From a virus: a stretch of 28,400 nt of DNA. The translations under genes and the position numbers were made by a program. Below the pieces are notes generated by a model. The model was not told where the DNA came from and did not search any database. It saw only the letters and a list, made by a program, of their open reading frames with translations. This document shows, in pieces, positions 1-6,146 of this stretch. Each line of letters opens with the position of its first letter. Within the stretch, counting starts at the first letter, position 1. The stretch lies in the IMG/VR virus record IMGVR_UViG_3300042905_001781, positions 1-28,400 of that record. The stretch is one strand, 5' to 3'.

Positions 1-2
1 TC

Positions 3-197
3 GCATTCCGTACATCTCTCATCTCAGAAATACACAAGCAAATCCATGAAGAGGCATGGTATGGGTGGGGAATCTACCATCCACACAGCAACATGAGTGC
101 CAGCAGAACCTGTGAGCGTACCCTGAAGTTCATCGACACTACTTGTGCAGAAATGGGTAAAGGGAAGCGTCAGTACATCGGGTCAGTCAAGTACTGA
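3..197 (+). CDS. C-terminal end of an unknown protein (5' partial)
   Basis: The frame is open from the left edge and ends at a TGA, giving about 64 residues that finish with GKGKRQYIGSVKY. I do not recognise a family. The segment is polar with several Trp and Tyr (WYGWGIYH near its start) and two Cys, as expected of a small globular domain. It is the only rightward gene before the terminator at about 210-251 and faces the leftward operon that ends at 261. Its start and most of its length may lie outside the window. That it is a real gene rests on the uninterrupted frame and the well-placed terminator 13 bases after the stop. Confidence 0.5.
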   Translation, partial: AFRTSLISEIHKQIHEEAWYGWGIYHPHSNMSASRTCERTLKFIDTTCAEMGKGKRQYIGSVKY

Positions 198-209
198 GTT
201 CAGTCCATA

Positions 210-251
210 AAGAAACCCCGTTCAGGTGATAAGCCTGACGGGGTCTTTTCA
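210..251. terminator. Bidirectional rho-independent terminator between convergent genes
   Basis: A GC-rich hairpin (CCCCGTTCAGG, 7-base loop, CCTGACGGGG, one bulged T) is followed by TCTTTTC on the right and preceded by AAAGAAA on the left. It can therefore act as an intrinsic terminator for the rightward gene ending at 197 and for the leftward operon ending at 261. Confidence 0.85.
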
Positions 252-260
252 TTGGTACTC

Positions 261-452
261 TTAATCTTCCATTGGGTTGTCGTCAATGTCTCCAAGCAAC
301 CACTCGATTGCGTTGCGGACACCCTCTTCGTACGTCATTCCATGGAACCGCGACCTTCCACGATTAATCAGCACTATTGCCTGCTCGACAACAGCATTTA
401 CCTCACTGGAAGTCCTTACAGCTTGTACAGTGTCTTTTGGTGCCTTCTTCAT
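261..452 (-). CDS. Small unknown phage protein, last gene of the thyX operon
   Basis: This 63-residue product starts MKKAPKDTVQ. The ATG lies one base after the TGA of the preceding gene and has an AAAGGG ribosome binding site 5 bases upstream. Longer in-frame extensions would overlap the upstream gene and lack a site. The C-terminal half (residues about 40-63) holds a short amphipathic helix (EGVRNAIEWLLG) and an acidic tail. I do not recognise a family; its size and position suggest an accessory or regulatory peptide. Transcription probably ends at the hairpin just beyond its stop. Confidence 0.6.
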   Translation of the reverse strand: MKKAPKDTVQAVRTSSEVNAVVEQAIVLINRGRSRFHGMTYEEGVRNAIEWLLGDIDDNPMED

Positions 453-453
453 C

Positions 454-675
454 TCAACCCTTTCGTAACTTAGGAGTAGGTCTTCCAACACGCTTGGACT
501 TAACCGTCTCCGGTAGTCCCCAAGCCTCAATACAGGTATCAACGATCAGCTTGGCCTTAGTCTTCCCTGTCTGTTCCATTTTCACTCTCACAGCTTCCCA
601 GAACTCCTTAGAGGCTGAGATTCCATGGACTGCACTGTCGCCTTCATTGCGACCCTTCTTCTGTTCACTTGGCAC
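454..675 (-). CDS. Small ribbon-helix-helix-like protein (putative DNA binding)
   Basis: This 73-residue basic protein starts at GTG, chosen because AGGAG lies 7 bases upstream. A TTG 15 bases earlier would sit inside that site. A short beta-like stretch (AVHGISAS) is followed by two predicted helices joined by a GKTKAKLI turn, the pattern of CopG/Arc-type ribbon-helix-helix DNA-binding domains. A basic Lys/Arg-rich C-terminus follows. The family assignment is inference from this pattern. The gene is packed between two others, so a repressor acting on its own operon or on the control region at 2532-3217 is plausible. Confidence 0.55.
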   Translation of the reverse strand: MPSEQKKGRNEGDSAVHGISASKEFWEAVRVKMEQTGKTKAKLIVDTCIEAWGLPETVKSKRVGRPTPKLRKG

Positions 676-686
676 TGATAATCTCC

Positions 687-941
687 TCAAGTTCTTGTTT
701 CGATAAAAGCAGCTTCCACGAAGCTATCGTACTTACCAACCTGTTCTTTAATCATCCATCCATTGCGTTCGAAGTCATAGCTGACCTGAATATCAGGTGC
801 GTACCGAACATCTATCAATCCAATACGCAGAGCCTTGGGCCTGCCTTCACATTGAGGATACCACAGGTTTACATACACCTCATCCGCAGTCGTTCTGCTA
901 ATGTCCTCAATCATAGCGTTGAAACATTCGTCACTTATCAT
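687..941 (-). CDS. Unknown 84-residue protein of the thyX operon
   Basis: The product starts MISDECFNAM and is mixed alpha/beta in character: a helical N-terminus (residues 1-18), then strand-rich sequence with VYVNLWYP and a VSYDFERNGW hairpin-like segment. I do not recognise a family and see no catalytic motif. Its start overlaps the end of the upstream gene by 11 bases and its TGA forms part of the leader of the next gene, so translation of the three is probably coupled. The site in front of the ATG is weak (GGTGA), which fits coupling. Confidence 0.6.
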   Translation of the reverse strand: MISDECFNAMIEDISRTTADEVYVNLWYPQCEGRPKALRIGLIDVRYAPDIQVSYDFERNGWMIKEQVGKYDSFVEAAFIETRT

Positions 942-1095
942 CGGTCACCGCCCGTCTGGTAAGTACATGTTTCTCAGAATCAAACTTATCGCCCAAATGG
1001 TCCTTACGATTTCTCCAAGTCCCATCAGCGTTACGAACCTGATCACCACGTCGCATCATCTCCCCTTCAGCCAACATCCGATATTCACTTGGCAT
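931..1095 (-). CDS. Small protein with a GDQVR motif
   Basis: This 54-residue product starts MPSEYRMLAEGE. The ATG was chosen because AAGGG lies 8 bases upstream, and it overlaps the last codons of the preceding gene. An earlier in-frame TTG has no site. Residues about 14-28 read MRRGDQVRNADGTWR, which resembles HNGDQVRHFDKW at the N-terminus of the neighbouring DUF5664-like protein. This suggests a duplicated or shared small domain. The rest is highly charged. Function unknown. Confidence 0.6.
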   Translation of the reverse strand: MPSEYRMLAEGEMMRRGDQVRNADGTWRNRKDHLGDKFDSEKHVLTRRAVTDDK

Positions 1096-1714
1096 CGTCA
1101 ATACCCTTCTGTGTGTAACCTTCAACTGGATCTGGCTGTAAAGACTTCAATCTCTCCAGCATCTGTTTGTACTGCTCAGAAACCATTGCTGGCGTCTGTT
1201 TACTCCTCGGTGGCCTGTCATCGTTCCAATTGTCCTGAATCATGGCATCACGCAGTACGACCAACGCACTGATCGCTTTCGTGATATGGCTCAGTTGACT
1301 GTCAGGATCAGTATCCTCACCTTCCCACCATGCCTTGATGTGCCTGAATGTAGCATCCCAGTACACTGAGGCTCTGACACCAATCACTCGCCAGTTGTAC
1401 CCACCGTACTTGTACTGACCTTCAGCCAATGCCATTCCTACCTCAGAAATAACTGAAAGGGGAACATTGGCTACTGGAGGCTTAGTACTGCCCACAGCGT
1501 CCTTCGGATTGGTGTCCTTCACATGAGGATTCACAGGACCACAAACTGGCCTGCGGTACTGTACGTCACGCATCCGTTTCTGAGACTCTATGAATGGTGT
1601 CATCTTGTCTTTGGCTTCATACGCAGTAGAAGACCATTTGTCGAAGTGGCGTACCTGATCCCCGTTATGCCAATCAATAACCTCGTGTAGTCCCAACTCA
1701 CGATACTCAACCAT
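1085..1714 (-). CDS. DUF5664-like protein (dATP/dGTP diphosphohydrolase-type)
   Basis: The product has 209 residues. The central region, from NPKDAVG at residues 69-75, continues with KPPVANVP, a helix rich in Ala/Glu, a GGYNW segment, and the helices HIKAWWEGED and SHITKAISALVVLRD. This order is characteristic of the DUF5664 family found in many phages, annotated as dATP/dGTP diphosphohydrolase and thought to cleave purine deoxynucleotides with an all-alpha, MazG-like fold. The family call is from memory of these motifs. The extra N-terminus (residues 1-60) carries HNGDQVRHFDKW, shared with the next small gene. The ATG overlaps the end of thyX by 8 bases and has GGAG 9 bases upstream. Next to thyX it would fit adjustment of the dNTP pool during infection. 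Confidence 0.65.
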   Translation of the reverse strand: MVEYRELGLHEVIDWHNGDQVRHFDKWSSTAYEAKDKMTPFIESQKRMRDVQYRRPVCGPVNPHVKDTNPKDAVGSTKPPVANVPLSVISEVGMALAEGQYKYGGYNWRVIGVRASVYWDATFRHIKAWWEGEDTDPDSQLSHITKAISALVVLRDAMIQDNWNDDRPPRSKQTPAMVSEQYKQMLERLKSLQPDPVEGYTQKGIDDAK

Positions 1715-2531
1715 TCTGATACTCTCCTTTCAGAGTCTTACGATACTGTTCCCACCCATTCCCAAGATTCCCTGTGTCACCGCACAAATGAGCGTATTCG
1801 TCAGCCATGGCAACATGCTCAAACGGACTAAAGTGTTTACTAGCCAATAGTCGATCATGCAGATCAATATCAGCCTGTACGTCTCGGACACCATCATGAG
1901 TCAAGTACGAAATTCTCGCGTTGCGTCCTACCGATACCTTAACCTTGTCTTCATCACTCAGAAGTTCATCACCCTCAAAGCCGATCAATGGGAGATGCCA
2001 TTGTCCCGCAGAGAGTTTCTGAGGAATAGATTGACTACGTACCTCACGAGCCATTCCAGCTATCTTCTGAATGTGTGGCTCAGCCTCATGATGACATCTC
2101 AGAGCAAAGAAGTTATTCCAAGCTCCTTCATTGCCAGTACAGATAACCGTACACCACATCCACGGTTCGAGGATACGATTGACGATCTGTTTGTGCAGCC
2201 CTTGATCAAGCATCCCTTCTGCTGCACCAAGAGCATAATCCCTGGCTGTCAACCAACGATCTACACACTCGTTTGCATCAACACCAGTAAACTGCTCATA
2301 CGCCTGCATACCCTTCTGAGCCTTACCCCAATGCAGCGGTATGAATGGGTTGGTTTCGACTTGTTGTATCATCTTCTCCACAGGTATGGCACGACTGGAT
2401 GCAGCATTCCTGCTGAACATTCTGTGCGTCAATATTTCACTATGGATAAACCGTGGATACGTCAACTCCATCGTCGTCAACCTGTTGTCACAGGTATTGG
2501 TACTGTCTGCGAGTACCTTAGCATTAAACAT
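1707..2531 (-). CDS. thyX: Flavin-dependent thymidylate synthase ThyX
   Basis: This 274-residue protein makes dTMP from dUMP using methylenetetrahydrofolate and FADH2. The ThyX signature is visible at residues 35-47 as THRMFSRNAASSR, the phage form of RHRxxSxNxxSxR that binds FAD and dUMP. A second conserved block, SPFEHVA, lies near the C-terminus. The middle holds the W-rich NNFFALRCHHEAEPHIQ segment typical of phage and plastid-like ThyX proteins. Length is within the family range. It is the first gene of the leftward operon. The ATG has GGAG 6 bases upstream and a TTGACT-16-TACAGT promoter candidate about 40-65 bases away. It supplies dTMP independently of host ThyA. Confidence 0.93.
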   Translation of the reverse strand: MFNAKVLADSTNTCDNRLTTMELTYPRFIHSEILTHRMFSRNAASSRAIPVEKMIQQVETNPFIPLHWGKAQKGMQAYEQFTGVDANECVDRWLTARDYALGAAEGMLDQGLHKQIVNRILEPWMWCTVICTGNEGAWNNFFALRCHHEAEPHIQKIAGMAREVRSQSIPQKLSAGQWHLPLIGFEGDELLSDEDKVKVSVGRNARISYLTHDGVRDVQADIDLHDRLLASKHFSPFEHVAMADEYAHLCGDTGNLGNGWEQYRKTLKGEYQNG

Positions 2532-2570
2532 CTCTTTCTCCAGAAACAGTTAAGAAGCTACCACCAACGA

Positions 2571-2598
2571 ACTGTATCATATTCCCTACATCAGTCAA
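2571..2598 (-). promoter_or_regulatory. Candidate sigma70-type promoter for the thyX operon
   Basis: On the minus strand TTGACT is followed after 16 bases by TACAGT. Transcription would begin near 2564, giving a leader of about 33 bases before the thyX ATG. The -35 matches 5 of 6 consensus bases and the -10 matches 4 of 6. The call rests on position and hexamers only. Confidence 0.45.
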
Positions 2599-2798
2599 CA
2601 GTCTGTTACACATTTCTTGTACACTATCTGTACACGTCGAGGCTCTAGGATCGCTTATAGGCTCCTGTAGCCATTGGTCGACTCTCAGGTCATCCTGACA
2701 ATCCCATCGCTTCCTAGGCCTATCCTGTGCGACGAGAGAGGCATATCCGTGGTATGTGCCGACTGCAGTGACAATCTGTAGGTATTTTTAGACAAGTG

Positions 2799-2827
2799 TT
2801 GACAGAACGTAACGATGCTGCCATACT
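2799..2827 (+). promoter_or_regulatory. Candidate rightward promoter in the control region
   Basis: A perfect -35 hexamer TTGACA is followed after 17 bases by CATACT (4 of 6 consensus bases). Transcription would start near 2834, about 380 bases ahead of the first clear rightward gene, implying a long leader or a small RNA. Confidence 0.5.
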
Positions 2828-2837
2828 GATGGCATCG
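2813..2837. promoter_or_regulatory. Inverted repeat straddling the -10 element, possible operator
   Basis: CGATGC and its exact complement GCATCG, separated by 13 bases, flank the -10 hexamer and predicted start of the promoter at 2799-2827. A dimeric repressor bound here would block that promoter. The half-sites are short, so chance is possible. Confidence 0.3.
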
Positions 2838-2922
2838 AGGTAAAGCCACAAGCTACTGGCGTCTGTCTCGGTGTCACCACGGAGGAAGTGTTGCTGAAAC
2901 TTTCGTGATAGGTGACATTAAA

Positions 2923-2937
2923 TCAAGTATCACTTGA
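2923..2937. promoter_or_regulatory. Perfect 15-bp palindrome TCAAGT-ATC-ACTTGA, possible operator
   Basis: Two 6-base arms are exact complements around a 3-base centre, the size of a typical binding site for a dimeric phage regulator. It lies about 90 bases downstream of the rightward promoter candidate. No protein partner is proven; the small ribbon-helix-helix-like protein at 454-675 is one candidate. Confidence 0.35.
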
Positions 2938-2964
2938 ACAGCAAAGGATCAGACTCCAAGAGAA

Positions 2965-2986
2965 TTCCCGCTTAACCGCGTGGGAA
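2965..2986 (+). other. Stem-loop in the control region
   Basis: TTCCCGC pairs with GTGGGAA (one G-U pair) around an 8-base loop. No T-run follows, so it is not a standard terminator. It may be part of a structured leader or small RNA transcribed from the promoter at 2799. Confidence 0.3.
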
Positions 2987-3015
2987 CCTACGGAGGGTTT
3001 AGGATCAGCTTAATG

Positions 3016-3124
3016 GACTACAGCTAGTCACTTACAGTTGCTACTGTAGTCTAGTCATTACTCACAGTAACACTAGATGCTGTAGACCATACAGTAGTAG
3101 TAACAGTAACAATCATTACTCACA
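3016..3124. repeat. Cluster of short inverted and direct repeats
   Basis: GACTACAG at 3016-3023 is the exact complement of CTGTAGTC at 3044-3051. TCATTACTCACA occurs twice (3055-3066 and 3113-3124). AGTAACA occurs three times between 3065 and 3112. The region is AT-richer than its flanks. Iterated short repeats beside a control region are typical of protein-binding arrays or replication origins. The function is inferred. Confidence 0.5.
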
Positions 3125-3144
3125 TCACTCAGATAGAGTAGCTC

Positions 3145-3173
3145 TTGACAAGCAAGCCTGATGAACTTGTTTC
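3145..3173 (+). promoter_or_regulatory. Weak candidate promoter for the HNH gene
   Basis: A perfect TTGACA -35 is followed 17 bases later by TGTTTC, a poor -10. It lies 45-70 bases ahead of the HNH start. The -35 and the position support it; the -10 does not. Confidence 0.25.
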
Positions 3174-3217
3174 TGAGTGTTTATTACTTTCATCAATCCA
3201 TCATCAGGATTACTCCC

Positions 3218-3733
3218 ATGCTTACTCAGGACCGATTGAAGGAACTTCTGCATTATTGCCCAGAAACTGGTGTGTTCACGAGGTTGGTTGGTAATAAACG
3301 TGGCACACATGCTGGAGACGTAGCTGGTGGCGAATTCCGAATAGCCTGTGGTAAGTCGTATCGCAGGGTAACGGTGTGCGGTCGCGATTACCTTGAACAC
3401 AGACTTGCATTTTTGTACATGACGGGTGTATTCCCAGAAGATCAAGTAGACCACATTGACGGCAACGGCCTCAATAATGCTTGGATCAACCTTCGGGCAG
3501 TTGATGGTGCTGAAAACCAGAAGAACAAGCGTAAGCCTGCCAACAACACGTCAGGAGTTATGGGCGTGTGTTGGAGTAGGAGATCAGGGAAATGGGAATC
3601 TCATATTCGCCATGCAGGACACAGCAAGCATCTAGGCTATTTCCACGACAAAGAAGATGCCATTGCCGCCCGTAAGGAAGCAGAAAAGAAATACGGTTAC
3701 CACGAAAATCATGGAACTGAACGACCACTGTAA
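3218..3733 (+). CDS. HNH homing-type endonuclease with AP2 DNA-binding domain
   Basis: The product has 171 residues from the ATG that has AGGA 8 bases upstream. An earlier in-frame ATG at 3161 has no site. The N-terminal half carries the HNH_3 pattern: EHRLAFLYMTG, then VDHIDGNGLNNAWINLR with the catalytic His in DHIDGN, then ENQKNKR. The C-terminal half, TSGVMGVCWSRRSGKWESHI followed by HLGYFHDKEDAIAARKEAEKKY, is an AP2-type DNA-binding domain. Such stand-alone phage genes cut one or both strands at a target and spread by homing, and some help packaging. CAGTAACA repeats lie on both sides (3065-3112 and 3738-3745), possibly marking the insertion. The gene is monocistronic or weakly linked to the next one. 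Confidence 0.9.
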   Translation: MLTQDRLKELLHYCPETGVFTRLVGNKRGTHAGDVAGGEFRIACGKSYRRVTVCGRDYLEHRLAFLYMTGVFPEDQVDHIDGNGLNNAWINLRAVDGAENQKNKRKPANNTSGVMGVCWSRRSGKWESHIRHAGHSKHLGYFHDKEDAIAARKEAEKKYGYHENHGTERPL

Positions 3734-3772
3734 CTGACAGTAACACACCTCCACCCCCAGTGAGAGGTAGTC

Positions 3773-4459
3773 ATGAAGAGAGTTCCTCCAGTACTTGTTG
3801 TAGGCGACACACATGCACCGACGATGCTTTCAGGTTATCCTGATTTCCTCGTCAGAGTGTATGAGAAGTACCGCTGTGGTGCTGTAGTTCATATCGGTGA
3901 TCTCGCTGACCTCCACTGTGTCAGCTATCACGAGAAAGATCCCGATCATGCTTCTCCTCAGTCAGAACTCGAACAGGCAATTGATCAAATAGCTGAGCTA
4001 ACTGCTCGGTTCCCACGAGTTTCGTTACTGTTGGGGAACCACGATGCTCTGGTTCAACGTCAAGCCACTACTGCAGGTATCTCTCAGAAAATGTTGAAGC
4101 CGTTCAAGGAGTTATTCGAACTCCCCCGAGGATGGCAAGTCTACCCAAGATACCACAAGCTGACCTGCAATGGTGTACTTTACCAGCATGGTGATCAAGG
4201 TAAGGGTGGGCAATTCGCTGCCCTACGTAATGCTCAAGCTGAATTTTGCTCAGTCGTACAAGGGCACCACCATTCGCAGTCAGGTGTCTGGTACCATGCC
4301 AATGAGAACAACCTGATCTTTGGTATGCAGGTAGGCTGTGGCATTGACCGTCAGCATCAGCAAATGGCATACGGTACTAAGTTTAGTTCCAAGCCTATCA
4401 TTTCTTGTGGCGTAGTCATCGACTCTCAAACAGCTTTCGTCGAAAGGATGACATTGTGA
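3773..4459 (+). CDS. Calcineurin-like metallophosphoesterase
   Basis: This 228-residue protein has the dimetal phosphoesterase motifs in order: GDTHAP (D12, H14), GDLADLH (D43), GNHD (N89, H90), a late HGDQGKGG and GHHHS. These residues bind two metals and hydrolyse phosphate mono- or diesters. The substrate cannot be read from sequence; phage members include DNA-end, RNA and nucleotide phosphatases. The ATG has a GAGAGG site. Its last codons overlap the GTG of the next gene, so the two are co-translated. Length is typical for compact phage members. Confidence 0.88.
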   Translation: MKRVPPVLVVGDTHAPTMLSGYPDFLVRVYEKYRCGAVVHIGDLADLHCVSYHEKDPDHASPQSELEQAIDQIAELTARFPRVSLLLGNHDALVQRQATTAGISQKMLKPFKELFELPRGWQVYPRYHKLTCNGVLYQHGDQGKGGQFAALRNAQAEFCSVVQGHHHSQSGVWYHANENNLIFGMQVGCGIDRQHQQMAYGTKFSSKPIISCGVVIDSQTAFVERMTL

Positions 4460-4770
4460 AACTAAATATCTGCGGACGGAAGTATACAGTGAGACGTGGT
4501 GATATCCCGGGTAATCTAGGACTCTGTGAGAGTGACAAGGCAGTGATTACCATCGCCTCGGATCTGGAGGTTCACAGCAATATTCCTCCAGAAACTATTC
4601 TGCTACACGAGGTAATTCATGCCGTCCTCTACGAGACTGGACTGGGTCACGTAATGAAGGGTACGGTTGAAGAAGCTGTAGTTCACGGACTGGCTCTGGG
4701 GCTTAGTCGGGTTGGGTATATCCTGAACAAACCTCTTCCAGAATGCTTATCAAACAATGCACCCGAGTGA
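4456..4770 (+). CDS. Small HExxH zinc-metalloprotease-like protein
   Basis: This 104-residue protein starts at GTG, overlapping the previous stop by 4 bases, with AGGA 7 bases upstream. The motif LLHEVIHAVLYETG is a zincin HExxH site, and an EEAVVHGLALGL helix about 25 residues later can supply the third ligand. The arrangement resembles ImmA/IrrE- or SprT-like domains that phages often encode. The substrate is unknown; cleaving a host regulator or processing a phage protein are both possible. The last 68 bases are overlapped on the other strand by the DUF559 gene. Confidence 0.7.
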   Translation: MKLNICGRKYTVRRGDIPGNLGLCESDKAVITIASDLEVHSNIPPETILLHEVIHAVLYETGLGHVMKGTVEEAVVHGLALGLSRVGYILNKPLPECLSNNAPE

Positions 4771-5107
4771 ATACGTCAGCATTACGGAACCTGATTATCG
4801 TTACACCCTGCTTCTTCAATCGTCTAGTCCTAAGCCTATCGTTTCGTTTGACATCCTTTCGGTCATGAACCTTACCATCAATCTCAACAGCCAGCTTTAG
4901 ACTTTCACAATAGAAATCTGGGATGTACCCGTAGACTACCTGCTGTGGTAGGAACTGGTGCTCCCAAGTCTTCTGTCGCTTCTTTAGTCTATTCCAGAAC
5001 AATGCTTCTGCTCTGGTCATGTTGTTTCGTAGTTGTAACGCATAATTCGCCGTAGATGTCTTGCATCTCTTAGGGGACCGTGGTACCTTACGTCGAAGCC
5101 GTGCCAT
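4703..5107 (-). CDS. DUF559-family endonuclease-like protein (Vsr/PD-(D/E)XK fold)
   Basis: This 134-residue basic protein starts MARLRRKVPRS; GGA lies 6-7 bases ahead of the ATG. The core reads NNMTRAEALFWNRLK, FLPQQVVYGYIPDFYC, LAVEIDGKVHD, RLRTRRLKKQGVTIIRFRNADV, which is the DUF559 pattern of a Vsr-like restriction-endonuclease fold. Likely catalytic residues are the Glu of TRAEA, the Asp of IPDFYC and the Glu of VEIDGK. It is alone on the minus strand among rightward genes and overlaps the end of the HExxH gene, as expected of a small inserted selfish or defence-related nuclease. It may nick or repair DNA; the target is unknown. Confidence 0.85.
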   Translation of the reverse strand: MARLRRKVPRSPKRCKTSTANYALQLRNNMTRAEALFWNRLKKRQKTWEHQFLPQQVVYGYIPDFYCESLKLAVEIDGKVHDRKDVKRNDRLRTRRLKKQGVTIIRFRNADVFTRVHCLISILEEVCSGYTQPD

Positions 5108-5164
5108 AACACTTCCTTTCTCAGAAATTATTGAAGGCCCTTGAGGTTTAAGGACCAATAAGAA

Positions 5165-5425
5165 ATGGACATACCGACTATCGTTACAACTGTACTCAGC
5201 ATCCTAGCACCAGTTGGTGCCTCTGCAACAGCATTGTGGAAATGGATTGTCCGCCAATTAGACGAGTGCAAAGCCAAGCACGCTGAGTCGTTGGAGAAGA
5301 TTGATAACCTTCACGATGAGCTACGTACTCTCTCAGAAGATGTCGGCAACATGCGTGGTCAGCTAAGCGTATACCAATCACGTAAAAATATAGAAAAGGG
5401 TGTTGACGTTACACCCACACCTTGA
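5165..5425 (+). CDS. Small membrane/coiled-coil protein (holin- or spanin-like size)
   Basis: This 86-residue product starts MDIPTIVTTVLSIL. Residues about 5-29 form one hydrophobic segment ending in WKWIV, then residues 30-72 are heptad-like and charged (SLEKIDNLHDELRTLSEDV), consistent with a coiled coil. A Pro-rich tail closes it. One membrane helix followed by a coiled coil fits an inner-membrane spanin, a holin accessory or an anchored regulator. No endolysin is next to it, so a lysis role is only a possibility. AGGA lies 10 bases before the ATG. Confidence 0.6.
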   Translation: MDIPTIVTTVLSILAPVGASATALWKWIVRQLDECKAKHAESLEKIDNLHDELRTLSEDVGNMRGQLSVYQSRKNIEKGVDVTPTP

Positions 5426-5443
5426 TAATCTTTGCGTAAACAT

Positions 5444-5515
5444 ACCCACAAACTTAGTTACGGCACCATTATCAGGTAAACCAAGGTAACTTTAAGTCCC
5501 TGTGGGTTTTGTTAT
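5444..5515 (+). terminator. Long structured terminator after the small membrane protein gene
   Basis: ACCCACA pairs with TGTGGGT. Inside it CTTA pairs with TAAG and GTTAC with GTAAC, around a loop of about 24 bases. The 3' arm runs directly into TTTTGTTATTT. This is compatible with a rho-independent terminator or a regulatory fold separating the 5165 gene from the late operon. Confidence 0.5.
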
Positions 5516-5523
5516 TTGAAGAT

Positions 5524-5548
5524 CGGATCGTTGATCCGCTGTTGTTTT
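5524..5548 (+). terminator. Second hairpin with a T-rich tail, upstream of the late operon
   Basis: CGGATC and GATCCG are exact complements around a GTT loop, followed by CTGTTGTTTTT. The T-run ends only a few bases before the GGGGGA ribosome site and ATG of the next gene. It could terminate read-through, protect a processed 5' end, or mark the edge of an inserted cassette. Confidence 0.45.
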
Positions 5549-5558
5549 TGGGGGACAC

Positions 5559-6146
5559 ATGAACGCATACGAGACATCAATCAACCTTGGGCTAACCGGG
5601 ACAGACGCAGAGCAGGTAGCAACTCTCAAGGCTACCGGCGTTACAGCACGCCCGATCGTTCTGGCCGAACTGCTTTTCCTGCTCAACTTCCGGGGCATGT
5701 TGACGAAATTAGTCAGCAACAACAGTGACGAAAAATGGTCAGGAACAGTCCTGGCAATGAAGGCTGCGATTGCTGCTGATGCGGTCGCTACGGCTCATGT
5801 AGATCGGTGGTTAAGCCACATTACGAATCCACGCAACACACACTGGGACACCACGGACGCGAACTATTCTGCACCGTTCTGGGCACTGTCTCAGGCAGTT
5901 GCTGGTGGTCCGGGAATGCCAAGTGTTGAGGATTTCGCGGCGGTCGCTGCATTGGGTGGCGGGTGGCTGTTTGCGGACCTGACAGCACAGCAATTTGCGG
6001 CACAGCGAAACGCGGCAGCATCTGAGGCAGATCGCCAACAACTGCAGTCTGAGTGGGTTTCATGGCTCAATGAAACAATCAATCCCTTGATCGCTGCTGG
6101 TGACGTGGCTGGCGTCAATACTGCACTTGCCGGGAAGCAATTCTAA
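5559..6146 (+). CDS. Unknown protein opening the fibre/appendage block
   Basis: This 195-residue product starts MNAYETSINLGLTG, with GGGGGA just ahead of the ATG. It is Ala-rich and mostly helical: residues about 30-50 are hydrophobic (VLAELLFLLNFRGML) and the C-terminal third is a long Ala/Gln helix ending in an EWVSWLNETINPLI segment. I do not recognise a family. Its stop overlaps the next ATG (TAATG) and it shares that gene's unusual codon use (many GCG alanines), so the two probably entered together. A structural or chaperone role for the appendage is a guess from context. Confidence 0.6.
   Translation: MNAYETSINLGLTGTDAEQVATLKATGVTARPIVLAELLFLLNFRGMLTKLVSNNSDEKWSGTVLAMKAAIAADAVATAHVDRWLSHITNPRNTHWDTTDANYSAPFWALSQAVAGGPGMPSVEDFAAVAALGGGWLFADLTAQQFAAQRNAAASEADRQQLQSEWVSWLNETINPLIAAGDVAGVNTALAGKQF

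Larger units (their letters stand above)
2532..3217. other. Divergent non-coding control region, 686 bp
   Basis: No convincing gene lies between the divergent thyX and HNH genes. All short frames lack a proper site or stop quickly (for example a 4-codon ATG frame at 3013-3027). I found no tRNA: nothing pairs around a TTCRANY loop on either strand. The stretch holds promoter-like hexamers on both strands, a perfect 15-bp palindrome at 2923-2937, a stem-loop at 2965-2986, the direct repeat AGGATCAG at 2945 and 3001, and a repeat cluster from 3016 to 3124. It looks like an early regulatory region, a replication origin, or the template of a small RNA. Confidence 0.6.

Noticed and set aside
1857-2648. 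Long open frame opposite thyX
   Set aside because: Antisense shadow of a clear ThyX coding sequence; no ribosome site or family motif.
3013-3027. Four-codon ATG frame with AGGA upstream
   Set aside because: Too short to call a leader peptide without other evidence.
2640-3160. tRNA gene in the non-coding control region
   Set aside because: No TTCRANY loop with paired flanks or acceptor stem on either strand.
5403-5429. TTGACG with GATAAT as a late-operon promoter
   Set aside because: The spacer is 15 bases and two terminator-like hairpins follow before the first gene; too weak to annotate.
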